Assembly: GCF_003258605.2 (NCBI RefSeq)
Contig: NZ_CP031264.1
Location: forward strand, 2,604,001-2,668,000
DNA: 64,000 bases
Source of the DNA: Peterkaempfera bronchialis
Lineage (GTDB): Bacteria; Actinomycetota; Actinomycetes; Streptomycetales; Streptomycetaceae
Direction of reading: 5' to 3'
Shown here: positions 35,334 to 43,435 of the stretch, one piece after another
Numbering within the stretch: the first letter of the stretch is position 1
Layout: the number at the start of each line of letters is the position of its first letter
Made by a program: the position numbers and the translations under genes
The notes under the pieces: model-generated
Seen by the model: the letters and a program-made list of their open reading frames with translations, nothing else
The model's database searches: none
Told to the model about the DNA's origin: nothing

Positions 35334-36904
35334 GTGTCCGCCCTCTCCATCTCCAACTCGACCTCGGTGCCGCCGGCCGGCGCGGGCCGCACCCGCGCAT
35401 GGCCGCCGTTGCGGCGCATCCGGCCGATGATCGACTCCCGTACGCCCATCCGGTCCTCGGGCACCGCGTCGAGGTCGAAGCCGGGGCCTCGGTCACGCAC
35501 GAACACCCACACCGTCCTCCCCTCGACCTCGGTGTAGACCTGGACCGGTCCCCCGCCACCGTACTTGGCCGCGTTCACGGTGGCCTCACGCGCTGCCTGA
35601 ACCTGCGCCGACAGCCGCTCGTCCATCGGGCAGTCGCCGACGCAGACCACCTCCACCGGCACCCCGTGCAGGTCCTCCACCTCGGCCGCCACCTTGCGCA
35701 CCCGCTCGGCCAGGGTGTCCGGGGTCTCCGCCGCCGCCTCCGGCCGGTAGAGCCACACCCGCAGCTCGCGCTCCTGCGCGCGGGCGAGCCGGGCGACCTC
35801 CTTGGCGTCCTCGGCGTGCCGCTGGATCAGGGTGAGGGTGTGCAGTACCGAGTCATGGACATGCGCCGCGATCTCGGCCCGCTCCTGCGCCCGGATCCGC
35901 TCCCGGCGCTCGGCGCCCAGGTCCTGCCACATCCGCAGCGCGTACGGGCCCACCAGCACCAGCACTCCGGCCAGCACCGCCAGCGACGCCTCCAGCACCG
36001 CGCCGAGCTGCGTCTCCGAGCCCTGGATCACCAGCAGGCCGATGATGCCTGCGGCGACCAGCACCACCCCGGCCACGATCCGGATCACGGCGGTGCGGCG
36101 CTTGCTGCCGTCCAGGCCGAACCAGCGCTGCCAGCGGGAGTCGTCGGCCTGCCGCCACACCAGGGCGACACCCACCCCGATGGTCAGCAGCGGCCAGACA
36201 TACGGCTTGGCCGCCTGGATGTGCAGCGCGTTGAGCAGCGCCAGGATGCCCACCACCACGGCGAGCAGCGCCACCAGCTGGCCGAGGTTCTCCCGGGTGG
36301 CGCGGCGCGGCGGGGCGGCGGCAGCCGCGTCCGGCGGCAGGCCGAAGGACTCGCCCTGGAAGGTGCGCTGCAATGCCTCGCGCAGCCTGCCGATCCGGCC
36401 CCGGCCGCCCTTGTGCAGCGGCTCGCCGCGCGCGCCCGGTACAAAGGCGCCGCCCACATACGCCCACTCGCCGGGCCCGGCGCCCCGGGCCGGTTCGCCG
36501 ATGCCGAGCGGCACCACGAACCAGAAGGCGGCGTAGAGCAGCACCCCTATGCCGTCGGCGAAGAAGAGCAGCACAAAGGCGATCCGCACCCAGGCCACCG
36601 GCAGGCCGAGGTGGACCGCGAGGCCGCCCGCCACCCCGCCGACCACCCGCTGCTGCGGGCTGCGGTAGAGCTTGCGATACGGGGGCCGCTCCTCCCCGGC
36701 CGCCGGCGCGGACACACCGGAGGGCCCGGTGGCGCCCAGCGGCGCGGCGGGCTCGGCGGCGGCGGAAGGCGCGGAAGGCGCGGCGGGGGCCGAGGGGGCT
36801 GAGGGGGCGGTGCTGGCTGAGGGGGGTGCGGAGAAGGGTTCGGCGGAGGGGCCGGTGCTGGCGGAGGGGTCGGTGCCGGGTGCTGCCACGCCACCGATCG
36901 TCAC
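35330..36904 (-). CDS. PspC-domain sensor histidine kinase
   Basis: 524 residues from GTG 36904. A Ser/Pro/Ala-rich head (about 1-75) precedes a PspC domain (QQRVVGGVAGGLAVHLGLP) with its helix, then four more membrane helices. The dimerisation/phospho-acceptor segment is EIAAHVHDSVLHTLTLIQRH with H350. The GHKL ATPase has N box REATVNAAKYG, G1 VRDRGPGFDLD and G2 GVRESIIGRM. The PspC fusion suggests it senses envelope stress; similar Streptomyces kinases are annotated as such. Paired with the LuxR-type regulator and 118 bp from a divergent PspC gene. Confidence 0.93.
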   Translation of the reverse strand: MTIGGVAAPGTDPSASTGPSAEPFSAPPSASTAPSAPSAPAAPSAPSAAAEPAAPLGATGPSGVSAPAAGEERPPYRKLYRSPQQRVVGGVAGGLAVHLGLPVAWVRIAFVLLFFADGIGVLLYAAFWFVVPLGIGEPARGAGPGEWAYVGGAFVPGARGEPLHKGGRGRIGRLREALQRTFQGESFGLPPDAAAAAPPRRATRENLGQLVALLAVVVGILALLNALHIQAAKPYVWPLLTIGVGVALVWRQADDSRWQRWFGLDGSKRRTAVIRIVAGVVLVAAGIIGLLVIQGSETQLGAVLEASLAVLAGVLVLVGPYALRMWQDLGAERRERIRAQERAEIAAHVHDSVLHTLTLIQRHAEDAKEVARLARAQERELRVWLYRPEAAAETPDTLAERVRKVAAEVEDLHGVPVEVVCVGDCPMDERLSAQVQAAREATVNAAKYGGGGPVQVYTEVEGRTVWVFVRDRGPGFDLDAVPEDRMGVRESIIGRMRRNGGHARVRPAPAGGTEVELEMERADT

Positions 36905-37022
36905 ACGGGCGCGGGGGCGCGCGCATCAGGGTCACGCCCCTCAACTCTCTCAGGGAGAGATCAGGGTCGGAGCAGGGGTGCAACCGGTTGGTCCCGGCCG
37001 CCCGCACCCGCAGGATGGAACC

Positions 37023-38612
37023 ATGACGGACGACCGCACGCCACCCTCGCCGGCCGAAGGGCCCGCCGCCCCCGGCGAAGCCGCAGCGAGTCGCAGTGGA
37101 CGCGAGCAGCGACAGGCGACCGGGGACCGAGGGGGCGACGGCACCGGGTCGGGCGCGTCCGGCGGCGCCACCGCCGCCGAGGACGGCCCCGACGCACCCC
37201 GCCCACCGCTGGTACGCAGCGACCGCCACCGGGTGGTGGCCGGGGTCTGCGGCGGTCTCGGCCGCCATCTCGACATCGACCCGGTGGTCTTCCGGGTGGT
37301 GGTCGCGGTGCTCTGCCTCTCCGGCGGCCTCGGGCTGTTCCTGTACGGCCTGGCCTGGCTGATCGTCCCCGCCGAGGGGTCCCGCAAGACCGAGATCCAG
37401 CGGGTGCTCACCGGCCAGGTGGACGCCCAGTCGATCGGCGCGGTCCTGCTCACCGTGATCGGCACCGGTGTCTTCTTCTCCTGGATGGACCGTGGCGACC
37501 ACCTCTTCCCGCTGCTGCTGCTCGGCGTGCTGATCTTCTTCGCGGTGCGGTACGACCCCGAGCGGCGCGGCCACCGCGAGGGCGATCGCCAGTCGCGCCG
37601 CTCGCAGGGCCCGTACGACCGGCACCTCGACCGCGAGGAGATGCGCGCCTGGCGGCAGGAGTGGCACGCGCAGTGGCGGCAGCAGCGTCAGCAGTTCCGC
37701 GACGAGTGGGCGGTACGGCGGGAGGAGGTGCGGCGGGCCGCCCAGTCGCCGACCGGCTACCGCTGGGACCCGAGGCACCCCGAGCGCAACCCGTACGCCC
37801 CCCATGACGCGCCGCCGCCGACCGCCGCCGCGCCCGCCTGGTGGCAGCGCGAGGACCTGCCAGCCGGCGACCCGCTGCGCAAGCCCGGCGCCGGGCCGTC
37901 CACCGCACCGCCAGCCGGGCCATCCGCCGGGCCGGAGCCGGATGCGCCCTGCCTGATGCGCCCGTCCCGGCACCACCCCTGGCAGCACCCGCCGTACCAG
38001 CGTGAACGGAGCTTCCTCGGCCCGGTCGCCCTGCTGCTGTCGCTGGGGGCGGGCGCGGCGGTGTGGGCCGCCTCGGGCGGGCAGAACGGCGAGGTCCGGC
38101 TGACCACGGTGCTGGCTGCGGTCCTGCTGGTGCAGGGCCTTGCGCTGCTGATCGCCACCCGGTGGGGACGGGTGCGGGGGCTGGTGCTGCCCGCCCTGCT
38201 CACCACCCTGGCGCTGGCCGCCGCAGGCACCGTCGACCTGCCGATCAGGGCGTCCGTGGGCGAGCGCATCTGGGTACCGGCCGATGTCTCCCAGGTGGAG
38301 CGGACCTACAGCCTGGGGGCGGGCAACGCCCGCCTGGACCTCAGCCGGATCGACCCGGCCGGCGCCACCGTCGCCACCAGCGTGCGGCTCGGCGCCGGCG
38401 ACCTCACCGTCACCGTGCCGAACAACGTCACGCTGCGGGTGGTCGTGCACAGCGCGGCGGGCGAGGTCCAGCTGCCGGGGGGCGACCGCATCGGAGGGGT
38501 GGGCACTGAGCACCGGGCCAACCTGCCGCCGCTCGGCGGCGCAGAATCGAAGGGCACCATCACCCTCGACCTCAAGGTCGGGCTGGGAGACGTAAGGGTG
38601 GTCCGCCAGTGA
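37023..38612 (+). CDS. PspC-domain membrane protein with DUF4097-like C-terminal domain
   Basis: 529 residues. An N-terminal disordered head is followed by PspC (RHRVVAGVCGGLGRHLDIDP) and helices (VAVLCLSGGLGLFLYGLAWL and others). A highly charged linker (REEMRAWRQEWHAQWRQQR) and a second helix set come next. The C-terminal extracytoplasmic beta-rich domain (TVTVPNNVTLRVVVHSAAGE) resembles DUF4097/LiaF-type beta-helices. The LiaF analogy fits its position across from a LuxR-type two-component system, where it may be target or modulator. The stop overlaps the next start by 4 bp. Confidence 0.85.
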   Translation: MTDDRTPPSPAEGPAAPGEAAASRSGREQRQATGDRGGDGTGSGASGGATAAEDGPDAPRPPLVRSDRHRVVAGVCGGLGRHLDIDPVVFRVVVAVLCLSGGLGLFLYGLAWLIVPAEGSRKTEIQRVLTGQVDAQSIGAVLLTVIGTGVFFSWMDRGDHLFPLLLLGVLIFFAVRYDPERRGHREGDRQSRRSQGPYDRHLDREEMRAWRQEWHAQWRQQRQQFRDEWAVRREEVRRAAQSPTGYRWDPRHPERNPYAPHDAPPPTAAAPAWWQREDLPAGDPLRKPGAGPSTAPPAGPSAGPEPDAPCLMRPSRHHPWQHPPYQRERSFLGPVALLLSLGAGAAVWAASGGQNGEVRLTTVLAAVLLVQGLALLIATRWGRVRGLVLPALLTTLALAAAGTVDLPIRASVGERIWVPADVSQVERTYSLGAGNARLDLSRIDPAGATVATSVRLGAGDLTVTVPNNVTLRVVVHSAAGEVQLPGGDRIGGVGTEHRANLPPLGGAESKGTITLDLKVGLGDVRVVRQ

Positions 38613-38890
38613 AGCGCCACGAGGTCGACATCTTCTCGCTCATCGCCGGTCTCACCTTCACCGCCATCGCGGTGGTGTACCTGATCGCATCGCTCAACGA
38701 CCGGTCGGTGAACGGGCACATCGTGATCCCGGTCGCCCTGATCGCGCTGGGCACCGCCGGGCTGGCCGGGGCGGTGGCCCGGATGGCGCGGCGGAACCGC
38801 CAGGCGGCCGCAGCGGAGGCGGCAGCGGAGGCCGAGTTCGGGGAGGTCCCGCCGCCGCAGTTCATGGCGTCCGGCGACGACGACCGCTGA
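38609..38890 (+). CDS. Small two-helix membrane protein coupled to the PspC gene
   Basis: 93 residues from GTG 38609, overlapping the PspC-gene stop (GTGA). Two hydrophobic helices (FSLIAGLTFTAIAVVYLIAS; VIPVALIALGTAGLAGAVAR) and an Ala/Glu-rich cytosolic tail are visible. No family was recognised; the tight coupling makes it a likely partner of the PspC/LiaF-like protein. Confidence 0.75.
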   Translation: MKRHEVDIFSLIAGLTFTAIAVVYLIASLNDRSVNGHIVIPVALIALGTAGLAGAVARMARRNRQAAAAEAAAEAEFGEVPPPQFMASGDDDR

Positions 38891-38955
38891 ACGGTCTCAC
38901 CCGTCCGGCCCAACCGCCGGGCACCGACTGCGGCTGCGGCTGCGGCCGGGCCCGG

Positions 38956-40083
38956 TCAGCTCTGGCGCTTGCCCAGTTGCAGCCGGTCGCCGCTGCGGGT
39001 GATGCCATAGGTCGCCAGTCCGGTGGCGGCCGGGCCCTCCAGCCGCGCCCCGGTGGCCGCGTCGAAGACCGAGTTGTGGCAGGGGCAGACCAGCTTGCCG
39101 TCCTTGGGCGCGTTCACCACGCACTGGGCGTGCGGGCAGACCGCCGAGAGCGCCGTGTAGCGGCCCTGCTGCGGCTGGAGCACATAGACGGCGTCACCGG
39201 TCGCCGGATCGGTGGTCCGGACCGCACCGCCGACCTTGACCTCGGCCGCCGCCACCGAGGGCGCGGCACCACCGGCGGGCGGCTCGGGCGCGGTGGCGCC
39301 GGCGCCCCCGCCCGCATCGGCGCCCCCGCCCGCACCCGAGGCCGTGCCCGCGCCCGCACCCGAGCCGGTACCGGGCGACACCGCGCCGTCGGCCACCGCC
39401 GGGCCGCTGCCGCGACCGAGCCGGGCCGCCAGCGACCCCGCGACCAGCCCGGTGCCCGCCACCGCGACGGCGGCCACCCCGCCGTCGATCAGCGCCCGCC
39501 GCCGGATCGTGCCCGCCCCGGTACCGGCCGCCCGCTCCCGGGCGGAGCGCCTCGCCAGCAGCGCGTCCACGGACAGATTGGGCGCTCCGGCCAGCACCAG
39601 CGGCACCCAGGCCATCAGAAACGGCAGGTCATTGCCCAGGTAGTAGGGGTGCACCTGCCAGCTGACGGTCAGCCAGAGCGAGAGGTTGATCAGTACGCCG
39701 CCGACCGCCGCCAGCCGGGTCCAGAAGCCCAGCAGCGCCCCCAGCCCCACCGCCAGCTCTCCGAACGCCATGGCCATCGCAAACGGCGTGGGCGACCGCA
39801 GCGCCAGGTCCAGCAGCGGCCCGATCGGACTGGCCCCCTTGACCGCCTCCGTCTGCGCCACAAACGACGCCGTATCGGCCGCCCCACCCAGATAGTGCGG
39901 GTCGGCCAGCTTGTCCAGACCGGCGTAGAGAAAGGTCACACCCAGGAAGAGCCGCAGCGGCAGCATCGCGTACCGGGCGCCCCGCCCCCGCCACCCGCCG
40001 TCCTCGGGGGACTGCGCCGACCGGCCCCTGCGCCGCCGCGCGCCGTGGGCCGCCACCGTGTCCACGCCCGATATGTCCGCCAT
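38956..40083 (-). CDS. DoxX-type membrane protein fused to a Rieske [2Fe-2S] domain
   Basis: 375 residues from ATG 40083 (MADISGVDTVAAHG, GAGAGG-type RBS). The N-terminal half is a four-helix DoxX/TQO-subunit domain (LPLRLFLGVTFLYAGLDKLA; FAMAMAFGELAVGLGALLGF; TRLAAVGGVLINLSLWLTVS). A further helix (GGVAAVAVAGTGLVAGSLAA) and a Gly/Ala-rich linker follow. The last 60 residues are Rieske-type: C316-P-H318 and C333-P-C335-H336 as cluster ligands, with C321/C335 placed for the stabilising disulfide. It suggests electron transfer between a quinone-reactive membrane part and an extracytoplasmic iron-sulfur cluster. Partner unknown. Confidence 0.88.
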   Translation of the reverse strand: MADISGVDTVAAHGARRRRGRSAQSPEDGGWRGRGARYAMLPLRLFLGVTFLYAGLDKLADPHYLGGAADTASFVAQTEAVKGASPIGPLLDLALRSPTPFAMAMAFGELAVGLGALLGFWTRLAAVGGVLINLSLWLTVSWQVHPYYLGNDLPFLMAWVPLVLAGAPNLSVDALLARRSARERAAGTGAGTIRRRALIDGGVAAVAVAGTGLVAGSLAARLGRGSGPAVADGAVSPGTGSGAGAGTASGAGGGADAGGGAGATAPEPPAGGAAPSVAAAEVKVGGAVRTTDPATGDAVYVLQPQQGRYTALSAVCPHAQCVVNAPKDGKLVCPCHNSVFDAATGARLEGPAATGLATYGITRSGDRLQLGKRQS

Positions 40084-40212
40084 ACCCGCACCTCTCCCGC
40101 CGTCCGCTGCCGATCCTGCCCGGACGCGCACACTTTTGGCCACAGATAGCACGCAGCGGAGTGGTCAGAGGTTCAGTGCAGCGGGTGGCGGATCGAGCGG
40201 GCGCCCGGAAAA

Positions 40213-40257
40213 ACGGCCGCGCCGCCACCCGAGGAAGCTCGGGGGCGGCGCGGCCGT
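40213..40257 (-). terminator. Intrinsic terminator of guaA
   Basis: 14-bp outer stem (40213-40226 with 40244-40257) capped by an inner CCCGAG/CTCGGG stem. On the minus strand it is followed directly by TTTTT: a textbook terminator, rare in this G/C-rich DNA. Confidence 0.92.
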
Positions 40258-40273
40258 CGGCAGGGGGAGGGGA

Positions 40274-41869
40274 TCACTCCCACTCGATGGTGCCCGGGGG
40301 CTTGCTGGTGACGTCCAGCACCACCCGGTTGACGTCGGCGACCTCATTGGTGATGCGGGTGGAGATCTTCGCCAGCACGTCGTACGGCACCCGCGACCAG
40401 TCGGCCGTCATGGCGTCCTCGGACGAGACCGGGCGGAGCACCACCGGGTGGCCGTAGGTCCGGCCGTCGCCCTGGACGCCGACCGAGCGGACATCGGCGA
40501 GCAGCACCACCGGGCACTGCCAGATGTCGCGGTCCAGACCGGCCGCGCTCAGCTCGGCGCGGGCGATGGCGTCGGCCTCGCGGAGCAGCTCCAGCCGCTC
40601 CCGGGTGACCTCGCCGACGATCCGGATGCCCAGGCCGGGGCCCGGGAAGGGCTGGCGCCAGACGATCTCCGGCGGCAGGCCCAGCTCCAGGCCGACCATC
40701 CGGACCTCGTCCTTGAAGAGCCGGCGCAGCGGCTCCACCAGCTGGAACTGCATGTCCTCGGGGAGGCCGCCGACATTGTGGTGGGACTTGATGTTGGCGG
40801 TGCCGGTTCCGCCGCCGGACTCCACCACATCGGGGTAGAGGGTGCCCTGGACCAGGAACTCCACCGGCTCGCCGGTGGCACCCGCCTCCTCGACCACCTC
40901 GCGGGACGCCTGCTCGAAGACCCGGATGAACTCCCGGCCGATGATCTTGCGCTTCTGCTCGGGGTCGGCGACCCCGGCCAGCGCGGTCAGGAAGCGCTCC
41001 TGCGCGTCCACCACCTTCAGCTGCACGCCGGTGGCGGCCACGAAGTCCTTCTCGACCTGCTCGGCCTCGCCCTTGCGGAGCAGGCCATGGTCGACGAAGA
41101 CGCAGGTCAGCTGGGAGCCGACGGCCTTCTGGACCAGGGCGGCGGCAACCGCGGAGTCCACGCCGCCGGAGAGGGCGCAGATGACCTTCTTGGAGCCGAC
41201 CCGGGCGCGGACCGCCTCGACCGACTCCTCCACCACATTGCTGGTGGTCCAGGACGGGGCCAGGCCCGCGCCACGGTAGAGGAAGTGCTCCAGCACCTGC
41301 TGGCCGTGCTCGGAGTGCAGCACCTCGGGGTGGTACTGGACGCCGTACAGCCTGCGCTCGTCGCACTCGAAGGCGGCGACCGGGGCGCCGTCGGTGTCGG
41401 CGGTGACCGTGAACCCCTCGGGGGCCTCGGAGACCGAGTCGCCGTGCGACATCCAGACCGAGGGGCCGCCGGGGACGCCCTCGAAGAGGGTGGAGCCGGG
41501 CTGCGAGACCCGCATCGGGGTGCGGCCGTACTCGCGGAGCCCGGTGTGGGCGACGGTGCCGCCCATGGCCAGGGCCATCGCCTGGAAGCCGTAGCAGATG
41601 CCGAAGACCGGCACCCCGGCCTCGAACAGCTCCCGCTCCACCGCGGGGGCGCCGTCCGCGTAGACGGACGAGGGGCCGCCGGAGAGGATGATCGCCTTGG
41701 GGTTCTTGGCCAGCATCTCCGCCACCGGCATGCTGTGCGGGACGATCTCGCTGTAGACACGGGCCTCGCGGACCCGCCGAGCGATGAGCTGGGCGTACTG
41801 TGCGCCGAAGTCCACGACCAGGACGGTGTCGGTCGGCGGCTCGGTCTGTACGGGGGTCGCTGATGCCAC
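40274..41869 (-). CDS. guaA: GMP synthase (glutamine-hydrolysing)
   Basis: 531 residues from GTG 41869 ([26 protein letters not shown] six bases upstream). Converts XMP to GMP. The class I glutamine amidotransferase domain has the nucleophile Cys in [12 protein letters not shown] and His/Glu in YGVQYHPEV. The PP-loop ATP-pyrophosphatase is [13 protein letters not shown], and the dimerisation domain contains [17 protein letters not shown], ending NPPGTIEWE-like (here KPPGTIEWE). The longer frame upstream is shadow. Its own strong terminator follows. Confidence 0.98.
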   Translation of the reverse strand: MASATPVQTEPPTDTVLVVDFGAQYAQLIARRVREARVYSEIVPHSMPVAEMLAKNPKAIILSGGPSSVYADGAPAVERELFEAGVPVFGICYGFQAMALAMGGTVAHTGLREYGRTPMRVSQPGSTLFEGVPGGPSVWMSHGDSVSEAPEGFTVTADTDGAPVAAFECDERRLYGVQYHPEVLHSEHGQQVLEHFLYRGAGLAPSWTTSNVVEESVEAVRARVGSKKVICALSGGVDSAVAAALVQKAVGSQLTCVFVDHGLLRKGEAEQVEKDFVAATGVQLKVVDAQERFLTALAGVADPEQKRKIIGREFIRVFEQASREVVEEAGATGEPVEFLVQGTLYPDVVESGGGTGTANIKSHHNVGGLPEDMQFQLVEPLRRLFKDEVRMVGLELGLPPEIVWRQPFPGPGLGIRIVGEVTRERLELLREADAIARAELSAAGLDRDIWQCPVVLLADVRSVGVQGDGRTYGHPVVLRPVSSEDAMTADWSRVPYDVLAKISTRITNEVADVNRVVLDVTSKPPGTIEWE

Positions 41870-41966
41870 GTGCGGCCTTCCGGCGGGTCTGCGGGGTTGG
41901 ACCTCCAGTCTACCGGCCGGGCGCCCGCAGCCTGCCGGGGCAGGCTGCGGGTGGCATCCGCCCTGG

Positions 41967-42287
41967 TCAGACGCGGCCTCGGCAGAGTTCCAGCAGCAGC
42001 TTGGCGACCTCGGTGCCGGGTCGGCCCAGCTCCGCGCGGAAGCGTTCCAGGATCTCCATCTCGCGGGCCAGTGCCAGCCGGGGGCCGCCGGTGGCGGTCC
42101 GGGCCGCCTGCACCTCGGCGGAGGCGGCCATGCGCTGCTTGACCAGTTCGATGATCCGGGCGTCGAGGTCGTCGATCCGGGCCCGGGCGCTCGCGATGGC
42201 GGCGGCTGCCTCGGCGGGGTCCATGGCAGGGGCATGGGCGGGTGCGGGGGCAGGGACGGAAGCGGGGGCGGTGGTGGTGGAGCTCAT
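41967..42287 (-). CDS. Chorismate mutase, AroQ type
   Basis: 106 residues. After an Ala/Pro-rich head of about 22 residues comes an all-helical AroQ domain: [20 protein letters not shown] (Arg and Asp of the first helix, active-site Lys), [17 protein letters not shown], and [13 protein letters not shown]. It rearranges chorismate to prephenate for Phe and Tyr. Upstream on the same strand lie a terminator hairpin (42349-42383) and a small Phe/Tyr-containing leader ORF (42405-42479), suggesting transcription attenuation. Confidence 0.93.
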   Translation of the reverse strand: MSSTTTAPASVPAPAPAHAPAMDPAEAAAAIASARARIDDLDARIIELVKQRMAASAEVQAARTATGGPRLALAREMEILERFRAELGRPGTEVAKLLLELCRGRV

Positions 42288-42348
42288 GGTGTCGTCCTCA
42301 TTCCTCGGGGCGGGGTGCCCCTCGGCCGACCTCGGCCCCGACGGACGA

Positions 42349-42383
42349 CAGGCGCCCCGGGCCTTGTCGGCCCGGGGCGCCTG
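42349..42383 (-). terminator. Hairpin between leader ORF and chorismate mutase (candidate attenuator)
   Basis: Perfect 15-bp stem (42349-42363 with 42369-42383), loop of 5. It lies 21 bp after the leader ORF stop and 61 bp before the chorismate mutase start. It faces the reading direction of that gene, so it would stop transcription before it unless disrupted. Confidence 0.75.
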
Positions 42384-42404
42384 TGCGGAGTCTGCGTCAG
42401 TCGT

Positions 42405-42479
42405 TCACGCGGCAGCGCCATGGCATCCGGACCCGCCGGTGCCATAGGTAAACGAGAAGTGCTGCGCTGCGCTGGACAT
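42405..42479 (-). CDS. Leader peptide upstream of chorismate mutase (Phe/Tyr)
   Basis: 24-codon ORF; key residues are His7-Phe8-Ser9-Phe10-Thr11-Tyr12, with TTT and TAT (rare in this genome) for the second Phe and the Tyr. ATG 42479 lacks a ribosome site. CATACT 7 bases upstream on the minus strand could be a -10, giving a leaderless transcript. Codons after the Tyr can fold into a stem (TGGCACCGG with CCGGATGCCA), and GGCGC following it could pair with the terminator's 5' arm. This is the layout of ribosome-mediated attenuation. A small functional peptide is the alternative. Confidence 0.55.
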   Translation of the reverse strand: MSSAAQHFSFTYGTGGSGCHGAAA

Positions 42480-43341
42480 GTGCACCAGTATGGCGCGGCC
42501 CCGGCCACCGGGCCACCGCTTCCCGGATGGTGAGACCCGGTCGGCGGCGCCCTCGCGGGCCCTTTCACCCGTTCGGCACGGGCGGTGGGCGTGACCGGCC
42601 CCCGCCCGGACTCGTTGACCCCTGCGACCGTACGAGCGCTTCCGCACCAGCCAGGGCGGACCGCCGGCCCCTCGCACGGGGCCGTCCAGTACGGCACGTA
42701 GGACCACGCGTGGAACTTCCAGTCCACCGGCGCGTTGAGGCGCGTGGCCCGCTCCCGCAACCGGCTCGCGCCGGTCGGGCCCGGGCCGTGCGCCGTGGGA
42801 CACCGCGCAGGTGCTGTGACCGGAAAGCAGGGGACAGCGGCCCGGTCACGACTGAAAAGGAAGGGCGGCCGGTCCCGGGGACGCCCGGGCCGGCCGCCCC
42901 GCCGACAGTGCCGCTCCGACCGTATGCGGGGCGCACAACCGCTCCCGACCAGCGCACACTTCCATTTTGCGCGCCCCCCTTGTGCGCCCTTTGCGGAGCG
43001 TGACAATCGCCAGGCCGCGCCACCCCGTGGGTCCGCGCTCACCCGCAGCGGTGAAACGGCCGCAGCGGAGTCTGCCGAACCGGTTGCACAGACCCCTCCT
43101 GGTCCCTCACGATGCTGGTGAGGGGTTCACCGCAACCGCGTCGGCGGGGGCGGTGACCGCCGGGTCCGACGAGGCTGGGCCCGTGCGATGACAACGGTTA
43201 TCACCTCACGCTCCGTGATCGTCACGCCCAGAACCAACCCCCCAGAACCAACCCCCGGAACCAACCCCCCCCCAGGGCGGCGCTCCTCCCCCGGCGCCGC
43301 CCCCCAGCACCGGCGCTGCCCTGACGCCGAGTGCTGAACGA
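42480..43341. other. Long intergenic region with possible gene remnant and short repeats
   Basis: 862 bp without a convincing gene. At about 42666-42730 the minus strand encodes PVDWKFHAWSYVPYWTAPCE with G/C at every third position, which looks like real coding sequence. No start, stop or continuous frame supports a gene, so it may be a remnant. GAACCAACCCCC occurs at 43231, 43245 and 43258. A CCCTCAC/GTGAGGG hairpin lies near 43105. Confidence 0.4.
43231..43271. repeat. GAACCAACCCCC short tandem repeat
   Basis: Three units at 43231, 43245 and 43258 with 13-14 bp spacing, upstream of nothing obvious. Confidence 0.7.
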
Positions 43342-43372
43342 CAAAGGGCCCCGCTACCGGCGGGGCCCTTTG
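43342..43372. terminator. Terminator downstream of the semialdehyde dehydrogenase gene
   Basis: Perfect 13-bp stem (43342-43354 with 43360-43372), loop TACCG, ending in AAAG/CTTT; 64 bp past the stop of the leftward gene. Confidence 0.8.
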
Positions 43373-43435
43373 CCTGTGTCCTGCCTGCTGTCCCGCCTGT
43401 GTCGTCCCTCGAAGTGCAGCGGCTACGTGCAGCGG

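Noticed and set aside
42284-43042. A 252-codon minus-strand frame covering the chorismate mutase leader region
   Set aside because: Its end runs through the terminator and leader ORF in another frame; only one short block looks coding, so no full gene was called.
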